This document shows, piece after piece, positions 12,503 to 24,212 of a DNA stretch of 64,000 nucleotides. The translations under genes were made by a program, and so were the position numbers. The notes beneath the pieces were generated by a model. The model was not told the DNA's origin. It made no database searches and was given only the letters and a program-made list of their open reading frames with translations. Source of the stretch: Perilla frutescens (Eukaryota > Streptophyta > Magnoliopsida > Lamiales > Lamiaceae); assembly GCA_026008535.1 (NCBI GenBank), contig BRKX01000015.1:23271501-23335500 (forward strand), in the 5' to 3' direction. Position 1 is the first letter of the stretch. Each line of letters opens with the position of its first letter.

Positions 12503-12814
12503 TGCAGCTCGTGGTTCTTATGTTTTGTTTACTTTATTGTTATGGTTTGGTTTTTTGTTTGGAGTCTCAGTTGGTTTGTGGCTGCGCTCCACATGTTTGT
12601 GATTTATTTAGTCTAGGAGTTAGCATTCGAGTTGTGGATGCATCTCCTTTGTCTATCTTGCTTTTATCAGGTTCTCGTTCTTGGTTAGGAATATGTTCAC
12701 TTTTGGGACATATTCCGCCCATGACATTATACGAGACGTTTCGATATTTATTTACAGACTGGGCATGGTGTCGAATGCCCCACCCTTAGGGGTGTTTTGT
12801 TAAAAAAAAAAAAA
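12503..12814 (+). other. LINE 3' UTR and poly(A) tail
   Basis: Non-coding sequence after the RNase H stop, ending GGGGTGTTTTGTT and then 13 consecutive A (12802-12814). This marks the 3' end produced by target-primed reverse transcription. Confidence 0.75.
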
Positions 12815-13653
12815 CCAAACATAAGGCTAAATGTCTAATTTACCCTTAATGAATTTTTTTCAAAGTCAAAAATTGAGGTAGAAAAGGTTAGCCGTGTTCC
12901 ATGGAAAAGGTTGGCCGTGTACTTGGACCTTGGCTGTGTACACGCCAAATTAAGACCCCCATTTTTTTCATTTATTCTTTTCAATGGTCACAGTGGTGGA
13001 TAGTTGAATTTCAAATGACATGTTCACAGTCGTGTAGTTAGATTTTAAATGAGATGCAGTACATGTCACACACCAAACTAGTATAATAGACGCTGAATGA
13101 GGAAAAATTTGCATTTCAAATCTATTATACTCTTTGGTCGAACAGTTTGAGAGGAATTTTGGTTGAAAGGTTGGGGATGAGAAAATTCGAAAGGCAAAAA
13201 CATTACAAGGTATGTTGTAATTTTATTTTTTTTATGGTTTAATTTGTTTAAATTTTTATCATTTATGGAAAAAAATTGTAAAGAATCTTAATCATCTGTT
13301 CAAATGTGATAATCCAAAACATTATATTTCGTATTGGAAAAAATTGTATCTCTTAAATGTTTAGGTTATAAATACATTTTTTTGTTTTTTTATTTTATTG
13401 TAAGATGTTCCATACCTGTTGGCAATAGAAAAAATAGAGAAATTAAAAGAAAAAAATTTCACGTTGCACCATGTACTACATGTGTATTCATCGTGTAGTA
13501 CACGGTGCAACATGTACTAATACAAAAAAAGTGAAAATTGAATTTCCAAAAAAAAAGAAATTAGTACACGGTTGACCGTGTACTACACATTCATCAACCG
13601 TGTAGTACACGATCAATCTTTTTTTAATGAATGAGACGTTTCTTGATCTGCAG
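12815..13653. repeat. Left subterminal region of the MULE with palindromic motifs
   Basis: Non-coding. It contains repeated words GTGTACTACAC and GTGTAGTACACG arranged as two near-perfect inverted repeats: 13463-13480 with 13494-13511 (17 of 18 pairs) and 13572-13588 with 13600-13616 (16 of 17 pairs). A 23-bp direct duplication (AAAAGGTTRGCCGTGT...) is at about 12881-12926. Comparable hairpins occur at the right end of the MULE. A role in transposase binding is inference. Confidence 0.65.
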
Positions 13654-16130
13654 ATGGTTTGGCAACGTGTAGTTGTACAACACAGTAGTAGATGAGAGAG
13701 ATTAGAGTACTTAGATGGTAAAGATCAAGTTGTGCACTTTCCATTCAATCGGTTATCTCGTGATAGTTTGATACAAGAGATTCATGACTTTATGGAGACA
13801 TCTCTGACCACTACTTCGTATACATTGAATTATTTGATAAGGGCAGGTGATGGAAGAAAATTGAAGGGGCTAATTAAGACAGATGTTGATTTAATTCACT
13901 TAGTCCTAGAACAAGATGAGCTTACGGTGTATGTTACACAATAGAGTATTCAAGAAATTTCAACAACAAGTGAAGGGCCTCCATTTGTAGATACATATGA
14001 TTTAGATCATGAATTGGATGAGTCGTCCGTTGAAGAGAATGAAGATGATGATGCCAACTATGAGAGTGAATTACGGCGCACTTAAATTGCTGAGTTCTGT
14101 GAATGGATTCGTGAGCCTGGGAATCTTTATGAGTTTGTGTCCATTCTGGAGCATGGTGGTCCTCACAACATGTCATCTCAAACTGTTGCTCCTGATGAAG
14201 AAGATCCCACTGTAGAGGGTCTGTCTGTCACTCGTTGGATAATCCTTGTAGGCCATACTGATGATGACAGCCTAATCATTGACGATGATCAGGATGAGTT
14301 GGATGGTGAGGACCTTGCGGTTGGGAAGACATTCTTGAAGAAGGATGATGTGATAATTGCTATGGAAAACTGACATATGCAGCGACAAGTGGAGTATTAT
14401 GTTTCACATCCGACTAAGAGCCGACTGGAATTCATCTGTAAAAGAAAAGATATATGCACATTCAGATTATATGCAAAAGAAAAGGACGGATTATGGAGAG
14501 TGCAAAAATTTGAGGATAATCATCCGTGTCGGCTTGACTTAACACGTAATGCTCTGAGAAAAATGTCTTTGAAGGTGATGGCTGACTATTTTTTGAAGAA
14601 GATACGATATGAGGGTGCTGTGTTGAAGCCTAGAGCAATGATTATCAAGTTGTTAAGGGAGTATGATATTGAGGTTAAGTATGGTGTTTCTTTACGTGCT
14701 AGGAATCTTGCTATAGAGATGGTTTACGGCTGTCATGACCAGTCTTTTGAGATGTTTCCTGCATATCTTTACACGTTGAGGGAAACACAATCCTGGTACC
14801 ATCTATGATATCCACAGGACGAGCGGTCATCATTTCAAGTTCTTGTTTTTTGCACTTGGAGTTTGCATATTGGCATTCAGACAGTGTATGCGACCAGTTG
14901 TTGTTGTTGATGGTACCCACTTGAAAGGTAAAAGTAAGGGTGTTATGTTTTTGTCACCATCATAAAGAACGGTAATGAGAGGTGTTTCCCACTAGCTGTT
15001 GGTGTGGGTCCTGTTGAGAATAACGAGTCATGGATATGGTTTTTGTAGCGTTTCAGAATGGGATTTGGAACTCGAGATGATTTGGTGATTGTTTTAGACC
15101 AATATCAAAGCATCAAGAATGCTGTTTCCAGAGTGTACTCAGACGCCCACCACGGTTTTTTCCATTACCACATAGCAAAGAATCATGCCAGACATGGCAA
15201 GCGTCTCATCGCTATATTCAAGAAAGCTGCATATGCATACAGACAAGAGAGTTTTCTCAAGTATATGTTAATGATTGTGAAGAATGAAACTGCGTACGTG
15301 AGCTTACTGAGTATAGGGGTTGATCATTGGGCCCGGTCTCAATCTTCTAAGTGTCGTTACGCTTTTATGACCTCTAATGTGGCTGAATCTTTAAATGCAC
15401 GATTTCTATGGGCTCGGAGGTTGCCCATATGTTCACTGATTGAGGTCTTCAGGAGTGTGACCAAGAGATGGTTTGATAAGAGACGGGAATCGGTAGTGTC
15501 CAAGGATCACATGATCAGTGAAGGGGCGTATAAAAATTGTCCAAACAAGTCGAGAAAGGTCATCACTTTGTGTCTCGTCAAACCATTGCATATACTTACA
15601 AAGTGACGGATGCTGAGAGGAGTTTTGTGGTTGATCTTTAATATCATACATGTGACTGTGGAGAATTCTAGCTGGATCAGATGCCTTGCTCCCATGCAAC
15701 AGCTGCTATACGGTACCTCTAAAAATAATTTAAATGTGTCGTTTACACTTATATTATTTATAGTTATTACTAATATCTTTTAACTATATGCCTACATGAG
15801 TGCTGGACATAACACGTATGATTATGTTAAGTACTATTGCAAACATGTCAATATGTGTCTTACATACCATGAACGTGTTTATTCCGTACCAGACCATGAT
15901 AAATGGACTGTTCCATTCCAACAAGCCTCCTCCACAATCCTCCCTTCTATAGCGGTTCACCAACCCGGACGACCAAAAAAGGGTGATACCGTTCCTCAAT
16001 TAAAGGTTCAAGCTCCAGGACTAGAAGACAACAAGTATGTTCAAGATGTGGAGGTACCAGACATAACAAATTCAAGTGTATAGCCCCACATACTATTGGG
16101 TCCTCGAAGGCAAATGCAACCCAAGGACAA
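13654..16130 (+). pseudogene. MuDR-type MULE transposase, decayed
   Basis: The N-terminal region includes HFPFNRLSRDSLIQEI. A MuDR DNA-binding domain lies around 14377-14620 (KSRLEFICKRKD, CTFRLYA, HPCRL). The catalytic triad is recognisable: Asp in VVVDGTHLKG (about 14909), Asp in IVLDQYQSI (15097-15099), Glu in TSNVAESLN (15385-15387), with a C/H-type motif HYHIAKNHAR. A SWIM zinc finger (CDC ... CSH) lies at 15651-15697 with an in-frame TAG at 15669. A probable intron donor GTACCT follows at about 15715. The tail has QPGRPKK and an out-of-frame CSRC-type zinc knuckle near 16035-16075. Stops near 13690, 14806 and 15046, plus frameshifts, make it a pseudogene. Confidence 0.85.
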
Positions 16131-16461
16131 CATCAACCTAGAAGATGCGAAATTTATGGAGAAATTAGCCACTCCAGAAGAACTTACCCTTTGAGAGCTA
16201 ATGATAGTTAATTTGATTTTCTTTGAATGTAAATTTGTATTTGCTATTCCGCACTACTTAGATTGTTGTTGTTTATTTAGTTTATGTTCGATATTATTCC
16301 AATTATATTTGTATTTCTCATTTTATCTATTTTAATTGAAGTTAATGGCAATCACAATTCTAAATAATATTCAATGTAGTTCTAGATAATATTCCAAATG
16401 ATGACGTCTTACATTCCCAAAATAAATAAACTATGACATATCCTGACAAAATTGATAAAGC
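16131..16461. other. Spacer between convergent MULE genes
   Basis: About 330 bp of AT-rich non-coding sequence between the 3' end of the transposase (plus) and the 3' end of the Ulp1 gene (minus). It presumably holds both transcript ends. Nothing else recognised. Confidence 0.5.
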
Positions 16462-17458
16462 CTAATCGCACAAATATGCCGGTATGTCTAGACCCACTCT
16501 GGATATGAATTCAATGGTATCATCTTCTCGAAAATTAGCCGATCAACCTGCATGAGCGCAAAAGGACCACAACTGATACCATCAACCTAACTGTACTGAT
16601 ACCGCAGCTCAGGATGCTCGTACAAAAACTTCATGTCAATCATGGGTCGACTCTGATGCCCCCAATAGCCACTGCTCTGCAGTGGTGGTGGGAGCATGTT
16701 CATCAATGGCCAGAGCTGACGGGTATGGTAGTGAAACGTGTGATCGTCCAGTACATTATTCATCTGGTGGTACAGTGAATCATATATATAAACCTTCCGG
16801 CGGCAGAGATCGATCAGCGCAGCAATCCAATGATCATGTACGAGACAGCACGTGATGACCAAAATATGGAAAAAATAAGTGGTGTAAAAAATTAAAGTAT
16901 AATATAATATGTTGTAAGTTTACCTGGGTATTTAATTAAGCATTGAATTACTTACGCAGTCAGCCTTCCACCAAGGATGAGAGAATCTAATATTCCCTTG
17001 TATAGTGTGTATCAAATCCTCTTTCTAGTTCCAATGTCTATAGTGGTCGAGACGGTAGTAGTCTTTATTTCCATCCAGGGCATCTGGATGGCATGCCTTC
17101 CACTCATTCTCCAACTGATACTAAAATCACACAGATTAGTTTTTAAAAATGATAAACACCTTTAAACAATTTAAGAAAAGTAGAAGAAACACTTACCCAG
17201 AAGGTTGACTATACAATGATTGTATTCTCAGCATCTATTCCAGTCTTGAGATGATGCCTTTTCCATAATTTGTGCTGGAATGTCCACAGTAACAGGTCCA
17301 TGTAACCCATCTCGAGCTGAAATCCATTGTTCTCTAAACGCTTGAACCATGCACCATCCAATGCCAAACCCTGACCTCTCCAACCATTGTCTTTGCATTT
17401 GGACCCTTGGCTGGAAAGGATGCGTAAGCCTGTTGTGTACGTCGGAAGGTACCCACAG
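16462..17458 (-). pseudogene. Ulp1/C48 cysteine protease domain of the MULE (3' half of a split gene)
   Basis: Ulp1 proteases cleave SUMO-like modifiers; the role of MULE-borne copies is unknown. The catalytic His is in VHDHWIAALI, the Asp in VYIYDSL, and the Cys in DGISCGPFALMQVDRL (Cys codon at 16569-16571), so the triad is visible. An in-frame TAG at 16589-16587 lies between Asp and Cys, and a frameshift follows near 16530; the inferred original stop is TAG at 16464-16462. Upstream segments include WKRHHLKTGIDAENTIIV and WKADC, probably separated by an intron. The 5' continuation lies 21 kb away at 38782-40236, cut off by a Gypsy insertion. Confidence 0.75.
17454..17458. repeat. Target site duplication CACAG, left
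   Basis: CACAG directly before the Gypsy 3' LTR; the identical CACAG is at 38777-38781 after the other end. Five bases is the usual length for LTR retrotransposons. Confidence 0.8.
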
Positions 17459-18602
17459 TGATGCGGCCAATCAATATGCGGAAGATACAAATCGAACACA
17501 CGATAACTAAAGGAAGGATTCAATCCAAAAAAACTGAACAATAATGAATGAATAACCCCAATATGCTGTACTGAATCAATGAAATCGGATTTAACAAGAA
17601 TTAAACACAAAACAACCCCAAATGACCCGAAAAACCGTAAATAAAGACTCGATCAGAACCCTATGCAAACGAACTCGGATTGAGCTGAAACTTTAGGACA
17701 AGGTACAATATGTATTCATGAAAAACATATCCAAAATTCAACTCAAAATCACGTATAGGATGGGAGAAAGAATGAAGGGAAGTTTCTGACCCGATTAGGG
17801 ATTTTAGACCAAAAATCGGCAGATTTGGACTTCGATCTGAATTGGAACGACTTGGTGGTTGATAGTGATGATATGGGGATATTGTGGATGTGGGTGGAGG
17901 CTGTGGAGGTAGTGTAATGATCGATGGTGAAGGAAAATGAAAGATAGGAGTGAATCTTACCTGAAACGAACCCTAAATCGACGAGAACTCGGAACGTGCC
18001 TATGGAGCAATCCTCAATGGCTATCTAACCCAGATACTACGAGATATCACGAATGAGACAAGAGATTTCAACCATGGAATCACCAGAATCAAACTCTACC
18101 GAAAGAACCGATGTTTGTGTGAGACAGGAGAAATCGTAAAAGCTATTTTTTTATTCAAATCTAGTCTGAAAAATCAAGTGAATGAAAATTCCCTAAATAA
18201 TAAACCTAAGGAACGAAATCCCATGTGTCTTGGGCTTAGAAAAACGAATTGGGCTGAAATAAAACTACTGGGTCCAATATGACCTAAACAAGTTGTGATA
18301 AATTGGACCTGCTAATTAAATAAATCCACAACTAAAAATAATAGTCCAAATAAATAAAATAACTAATTAAAAACAGCAAGGAATGTCCACTTTGTCATGG
18401 CTCTCTTCAATTTCAATCGAGCTCCTCGATGCTCAATACAGTCACCAACTTGGACTGCTTGAAATCAGCTCCATCATCTTCTAGCTTCTTTCCAACATAG
18501 CACTGTAGATATCCTTGTAGCTTCTTGGCACGTAAACGCGTCACTGGACCTCTAAGCTGCAATACCGGGTTTAATTCCTCAGTGCTCATCCCGTACTCAT
18601 CA
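17459..18602 (-). repeat. Gypsy 3' LTR
   Basis: 1144 bp, direct-repeat partner of 37477-38575. It begins TGATGCGGCC in plus-strand reading and ends GTACTCATCA. Its outer part (18413-18602 on the minus strand) continues the pol reading frame (STEELN, GPVTRLRAKKLQGYL), so the polyprotein tail is encoded inside the LTR. Confidence 0.85.
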
Positions 18603-18622
18603 TTTTCCCCATTCCTCAAAAG
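18603..18622 (-). promoter_or_regulatory. Gypsy polypurine tract
   Basis: On the minus strand a purine-rich tract GAGGAATGGGGAAAA directly precedes the 3' LTR start TGATGAG. The same place in the right-hand copy (38576-38595) has GAGGAAGGGGGGAA and encodes the FEEGGND motif. The tract would prime plus-strand DNA synthesis in reverse transcription. Confidence 0.65.
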
Positions 18623-19678
18623 ATTTATTGTCTTCTAAATTAATCGCAACTCTCTCGAGTGATATTGACTAACCAGTTAATTATTTCAGATCTTGTGTCA
18701 AAACTCATCTCTCGAATTATAGATTAACACATCAGATTGCATCATTTAGTGATCAGGTAAATAATACAGAGAAACGCAAGAATAATCAAAATATAATCAA
18801 ATCATAGACATCAAATAAAATGAATTAAAAGAACTTCATAAATAACTCATAATCCAACCCTAGAATACTAGGGTTTTAGCTATCCATGTCAAAATAAATA
18901 ACTAAAATAATCCAGAAAGTAAACATTGAAATTCTAAGAATAAAGTAAATAAAACCCGGAAGGTTTAATTTATCTCTAATCTTGGAGGCTCTTGAATCCT
19001 TTGGTCTTGTTCTTCGCATCTGTTTTTCTCTGCAGCAAACCTCTGGTGGCAACTTTTGGGTAGGTAGAATTCTGTGGAATTTTCGTGCATCAAAACCTTA
19101 AATACCAAGTTAAGAAAAGCCCAAAAATAGGTCAAAAATCAGACAGGCCCACTCAACTCGTGACCAGATTCGCGACTAGGGTGCCCGCGACTCGGGTTGT
19201 GAATCCACGTGGCATGACGTGGCGCTGACGTGGCAGAAAATTTGTGACCAGACTCAAAATTCGCGACCAGGTCGCAAATAATACAAATGAGAACCCGGCC
19301 CCTATCGCGACATTACAGAAAAAGTGGAAAAAGGTGATTCGCGACCATGATTCGCGACCCAGGTCGCAAGTCCACTGGTCACGGGTATTTTCTGTTCCGG
19401 CAGCCTCTCACTGTTTTGCTTCGTTCTCACTCGTTTCTTATCCGATTGACCCGATTCCTTTTGCACCGCGTTCCTAACTTGATTTCCTATCTTTCCATGG
19501 TCTTCCCAAGCTCATTTGAAGTACACACAAAAATTGGCATTAATTCCCTTCACAATGAACAAACACGCGACATTGCACAAAATATAGAAACTATGCAAAA
19601 CTTATCACTTCATGCAATGCCCATCAAATACCATTCAAATGTACCTCAAAATACATGTAAAATATGAGGTTATCAACA
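18623..19678 (-). repeat. LTR-like block (probable solo LTR remnant) inserted in the Gypsy pol tail
   Basis: Minus-strand sequence starting TGTTGATAACCTCATATTTT, non-coding and with LTR-like composition, separates the post-integrase segment of pol from the purine tract. The last part of the same LTR type (TAAATCCCTGTGG ... CCGAACA) is found at 38726-38635 in the right-hand copy, followed by GATGT; the block here is preceded by GATGA. This suggests one LTR with a GATGW duplication, partly deleted here. It also holds GC-richer CGCGACC-type short repeats at about 19150-19380. The family is not identified. Confidence 0.5.
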
Positions 19679-22671
19679 TCATCTGTAGGAAAAAGGAGAC
19701 AAGTCAGAGACATTAAATGTGGAAGAACATTTGTACTCACCAGGCAGATCAAGTCGGTAAGCATTGTCGTTGACTCGAGCAACCACAATGAACGTCTCAT
19801 CTCCATGAGGCATCAAATTCGATTTCCGTAAATTAGGGAAATGCCCTAGGCTGAAGTGAACCCAAACCTTATCTCCGGGTTTGAATAGCACTTGCTTGCG
19901 GTGCGTATTCTCCTTAGCTGCATTTTGAACTACCTGAAGCTCGATCATCGTCTTCACCTTTTCATGCATCTCTCGTACTTGTTCAGCCCTACAAATACCT
20001 TACAAACTCGAAAGATGATCAATAGGCAAAGGAATAAGATCCGTTGAAGTCAACGGATTGAAACCATACACAACCTCAAAAGGTAACATATGTGTAGAAG
20101 AATGCACGACTCTATTATATGCAAATTCAGCAAAAGGCAAGCATTCTTCCCATGACTTCAAATTATTCTTAACTAACGCACGCAACAGAGTACCGAGCGT
20201 CCTATTTGCTACCTCTGTCTGACCATCTGTCTGTGGATGACATGCAGTAGAAAATAAAAGCTTAGTACGCAGTTTTCCCCACAACACACGCCAGAAATGT
20301 CCCAAAAATTTCAAATCCCTATCAGAAACAATGGTCCTAGGGATACCATGCAGACGAACTACTTCACGAAAGAACATATTTGCAATATTAACAGCATCAT
20401 CAGTTTTTTTGCAGGTAATAAAATGAGATATTTTCAAAAACCTATCAACTACCACCAACACAGAATCTTTTCCAGACTTAGACTTAGGCAAACCCAAAAT
20501 GAAGTCCATCGAGATGTCTACCCAATGGGTAGTAGGTGCCGGCAAAGGCGTGTATAAACCGAATGAACTAGATGTGGATTTTGCCTTCTTACAAGTAATA
20601 CATCTAGCATAGACTCTCTCAATATCACGTTTCATGCGAGGCCAGTAAAAATGCTCATGCAAGAGACCTAATGTCTTAGTAACACCGAAATGACCCATAA
20701 GACCCCCTGCATGTGACTCTAAAATGAATAACTCTCGCATAGAACAATCAGGCACACACAATTTTGCATCCTTAAACAGAAACCCATCAACATTGTAATA
20801 TGAATCCACAACACGATATTTACCAACACAAGATGCAAAAATAGGTCCAAAGAACGGATCAGAAGCATAAAAACTCTTAACATGCTCAAGACCTAGACAC
20901 TGTGCATGCATAACAGAAATCAAAGCATACCTGCGGGACAGTGCATCAGCAACCACGTTCTCTTCTCCCTTCTTGTACTTGATCACATAGGAAAACGACT
21001 CTATGAACTCTACCCATGGAGCATGGCACGAGTTCAAACTCTGTCGTCCCTTCAGGTGCTTCAACAATTCATGATCGGTATGAATCATGAACTCCTTTAA
21101 GCGCAGGTAGTGTAGTCACGTCTCCAATGACCTCTTCAGTGCGTAAAGCTCCTTATCACAGGTGGAATACCGCAATGCTGCGCCATTAAGCTTCTCGCTG
21201 AAAAATGAGACGGGCTTATTTTCCTGTGACAAAACAACACCAATGCCTATACCAGAGGCATCACACTCAATCTCGAACATCTTATCAAAATCAGGTAAAG
21301 CCAAAACAGGAGCATTGGATAATTTCGATTTTAACAGATTAAAAGCATGCTCTTGGGCCTTGCCCCACTCAAACTTCCTATCCTTACGACTCAACTCAGT
21401 CAATGGAGCGGCTATACTGGAAAAGTCTCGTACAAAACGGCGATAGAATCCAGCCAAGCCATGAAATGATTAGACCTCAACACAGGTTTTAGGCGTTGGC
21501 CATCCCTCAATGGCCTTAACCTTCGACCTATCGACCTCAACTCCACGACTACTCACTACAAAACCAAGAAAAACAACCTCATTCATGCAAAAGGTACACT
21601 TAGACAAATTAGCATATAATTTTGCATCACGCAGCAATTCTAAAACACGCTTAAGATGTCTAACATGATTAGGAATCCAAGTACTGTAAATGAGGATGTC
21701 ATCAAAGTAAACCACAACATATTTTCCAATCACATCCCTCAAGACGTGGTTCATTAGATGCATGAATGTACTAGGGGTGTTGGTAAGCCCAAATGGCATG
21801 ACAAGCCATTCGTACAACCCATGCTTCATCTTGAACGCAGTCTTCCACTCATCTTCCTCACTCATCCTCACTTGGAAATATCTAGAACGCAAATTAATTT
21901 TCGAAAAGACAGACGCTCCAGACAACTCATCTAACATGTCATCTAATCGGGGAATAGGGAAGCGATACTTTACCGTTATCTTATTGATAGCTTTGCAGTC
22001 CATGCACATATACCACTCGTTGTTCTTTTTAGGCACGAGAATGACGGGCACTGCACATGGCGACAAGCTCTCTCTAATTTGTTTCTTCTCCAGCAACTCC
22101 TTGACCTGACGATCTATCTCTTTCATCTCTTCAGGGCTGGTACAGTAAGCTGGTCGGTTTGAGAGGACTTCTTCTGGCTGAAAGTCGATCTGGTGCTCAA
22201 TTCCACGAATTGGCAGCAAACCACTCGATATCTCCTCTGGGAATACATCTTTAAATTCATCCATCAGAGGCTGCAAAATAGGAGAAACAACAATATCAGA
22301 AGTATCATTAGCCTTAAAAGTAAGAAGAACGATAGGCATACCAACTTTAACGGCTTTTTGTACTCCTTTTACACTGATGAACAAGTTCTGGTGTACAGGT
22401 TCCGGACTAGCTGCACTGGAGGATGAAGGAGCGGCACAAAGGGTGGCCTTAGTGGGTCTCTTGGGACTAGATGTGGTCCCCTTGGTGGAATGGGTCGTGG
22501 CCGTGAGCTGCCCGAGTTGAATGGGCTGCTTGCTCTCGGCCCTATTCGTCTTCTCCTCCTTAAATCTCTGCTGCATCCTCTGCTGGTTTTTATTGACGTC
22601 CTTGGGCATCAATGGCCATAATCTGGTGGTCCATCCGTCTCGAGTCACCGTATAGGTGTTGGCATATCCAT
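19679..22671 (-). pseudogene. Gypsy pol: reverse transcriptase, RNase H, integrase (3' part)
   Basis: In reading order: protease/RT linker (TRDGWTTRLW), RT with VILVPKKNNEW, YRFPIPRLDDML, MPFGLTNTPSTFM and the catalytic YFDDIL box near 21710-21690; RNase H with [15 protein letters not shown] and DHELLKHL; integrase zinc region ([10 protein letters not shown] ... CITCKK) and core with VDISMDF (Asp), IVSDRDLKF (Asp) and [10 protein letters not shown] (Glu). After the core come FKPGDKVWVHF and STFNVSDLSPF. In-frame stops occur at about 21469 and 21113 (TGA where a Trp is expected) and at about 20000. The 5' continuation is across the Athila insertion at 34574. Confidence 0.9.
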
Positions 22672-24144
22672 TGATAAGTCCATTTATTTCGTGTTTTTAA
22701 GGGCATTTTGTTCTTTATAAATGTCCTTTTTCGTGTGTTTTGAGTCAAAAAGAACCAGGATGAGGTCATAGGGACTTCTTTCAGCACTCATCCTATATTC
22801 GGGTGGTGGAATGGGCATATCAGAGATGGATGAGGCTAACTACATGATGTCGTGCCCACTTTGCTCATGCAGACTCGACAATAGGCTGGAAAGGGGCAAT
22901 CGCGGAAAACCTGGAGTTAGTTGAAAGAGAGAGACGAAAGAGATAGCTACATTATCCGAAGAAGAGTTGGGGGTGGACTGGACTCCTAGAGGCGCTGCAA
23001 TGAAGAGATAAGCCCAATCCCTAATAAATAGAAATTTGGTCAACTTATGCTTATCCAGTCAGATAATAAAGGGCACGCCAGTTTCAGAAATTCAGTGAAG
23101 ATCCTAGCTTGTTGAGGGAACTTTAATTTGGAAATGTAACTATTTAAGCTTCTTTAATTTCTGGAAATAGAAGTTTGGATAGTCAGAAAACACTGCTACA
23201 ATTTTCATTTTCTCTGCATTTTATTTTCTCGTACGCTGCGTTGCAGCAAAAACAATTCCAATAGGCCTTAAGACTTTGGACGTAGGAGTATGTTCATAAA
23301 CTCAACGTTTATGTTGCGTATTTTTGCTTATTAAATTCAGTAAGTTCTCTTTATAATTTTGTCTTTTATTTCTGCTATTTTAATTACATCTAGCATGCTT
23401 GGCTAGACACTTTATTTTGGTGTTTGAACAATGAAAATGGTTTGAATATAAATCTGGACTCATGAGGCCAAAATGGGCATAGTAATGCATGATAGGTTCC
23501 TGTTGATTCTTGTTCCTTGTTCCATGTGAGTGTGTATCTGAAATGCCCAATGTGGCTAATCACTCATTAGGTAAAGAGGGCACACCACTATTAATTAAAT
23601 GGGCGAATCGTGACTGTGTGTTGGTTTATATAGTAATAAGGGAATCAATGGGTTGTTGTGGGCACATGAGAAATCGGTAAACATAACAGATCTGGGTTCG
23701 TCTAGGGTACACTGCTGTCTGTTCACTTACATCTCTTTGGGGAACCGGGGGGTCGGTGACTGATTAGGGATTTAATTGACGAGGAATCACTTTTAAGTCT
23801 ATAATGAAAGGATGAATGAGGAGACGCGGAGAGGAATCCGGTCTCCATAACTAAGTGATTTATCATGTATGAAAATCGTTATGTCCATGAGCCAGTTGAT
23901 ATATATTTAAACCAAATTCAAGTTCAAATGCCAGAACCTTTGTTATTTGATATCTTCTTTACTTTCTTTTGCAGATTTAATTTACAATAGTGACAACAAA
24001 ACCAACCCCCCTTTTATGATTGGTTACCTGAAGGTGGAATCACAACAGCTCTTTGTGGGATCAACCCGTACTCATTAGCTGACTATGCTCGTTGTGGGCA
24101 CAGGAGTTATAAATTATTTTTTAGCGCAAAACGACTGCGCGTCA
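22672..24144 (+). repeat. Athila 5' LTR
   Basis: 1473 bp, starts TGATAAGTCC and ends GCGCGTCA. Compared with the 3' LTR it lacks a 91-bp block (3' LTR 33125-33215; junction here at 22770) and has about 15 extra bases near 23215. Confidence 0.9.
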
Positions 24145-24148
24145 AAAT

Positions 24149-24166
24149 TGGCACCGTTGCCGAGGA
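24149..24166 (+). promoter_or_regulatory. Athila primer-binding site, tRNA-Asp type
   Basis: TGGCACCGTTGCCGAGGA follows the 5' LTR after a few bases. It complements the 3' end of plant tRNA-Asp (TGGCGCCGTTGCCGGGG in complement) with two mismatches over 17 bases. Use of tRNA-Asp is usual for Athila elements. Confidence 0.75.
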
Positions 24167-24212
24167 GCTGATTTCTAGTGATTTTATCTTCCACAATTGG
24201 TGAGCCTGGAAG

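Larger units (their letters stand above)
10153..12814 (+). mobile_element. 5'-truncated L1-type LINE with RNase H, inserted in the MULE
   Basis: The ORF2 remnant begins within reverse transcriptase, passes through a zf-RVT domain and a plant-type RNase H, and ends in a 3' UTR with a 13-A tail at 12802-12814. This is typical of plant L1 elements that carry an extra C-terminal RNase H. The sequence is GC-richer than its surroundings. The 5' truncation point is close to 10153, just inside the left MULE repeat. No target duplication could be confirmed, because the flanking sequence next to the tail is A-rich. Confidence 0.85.
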
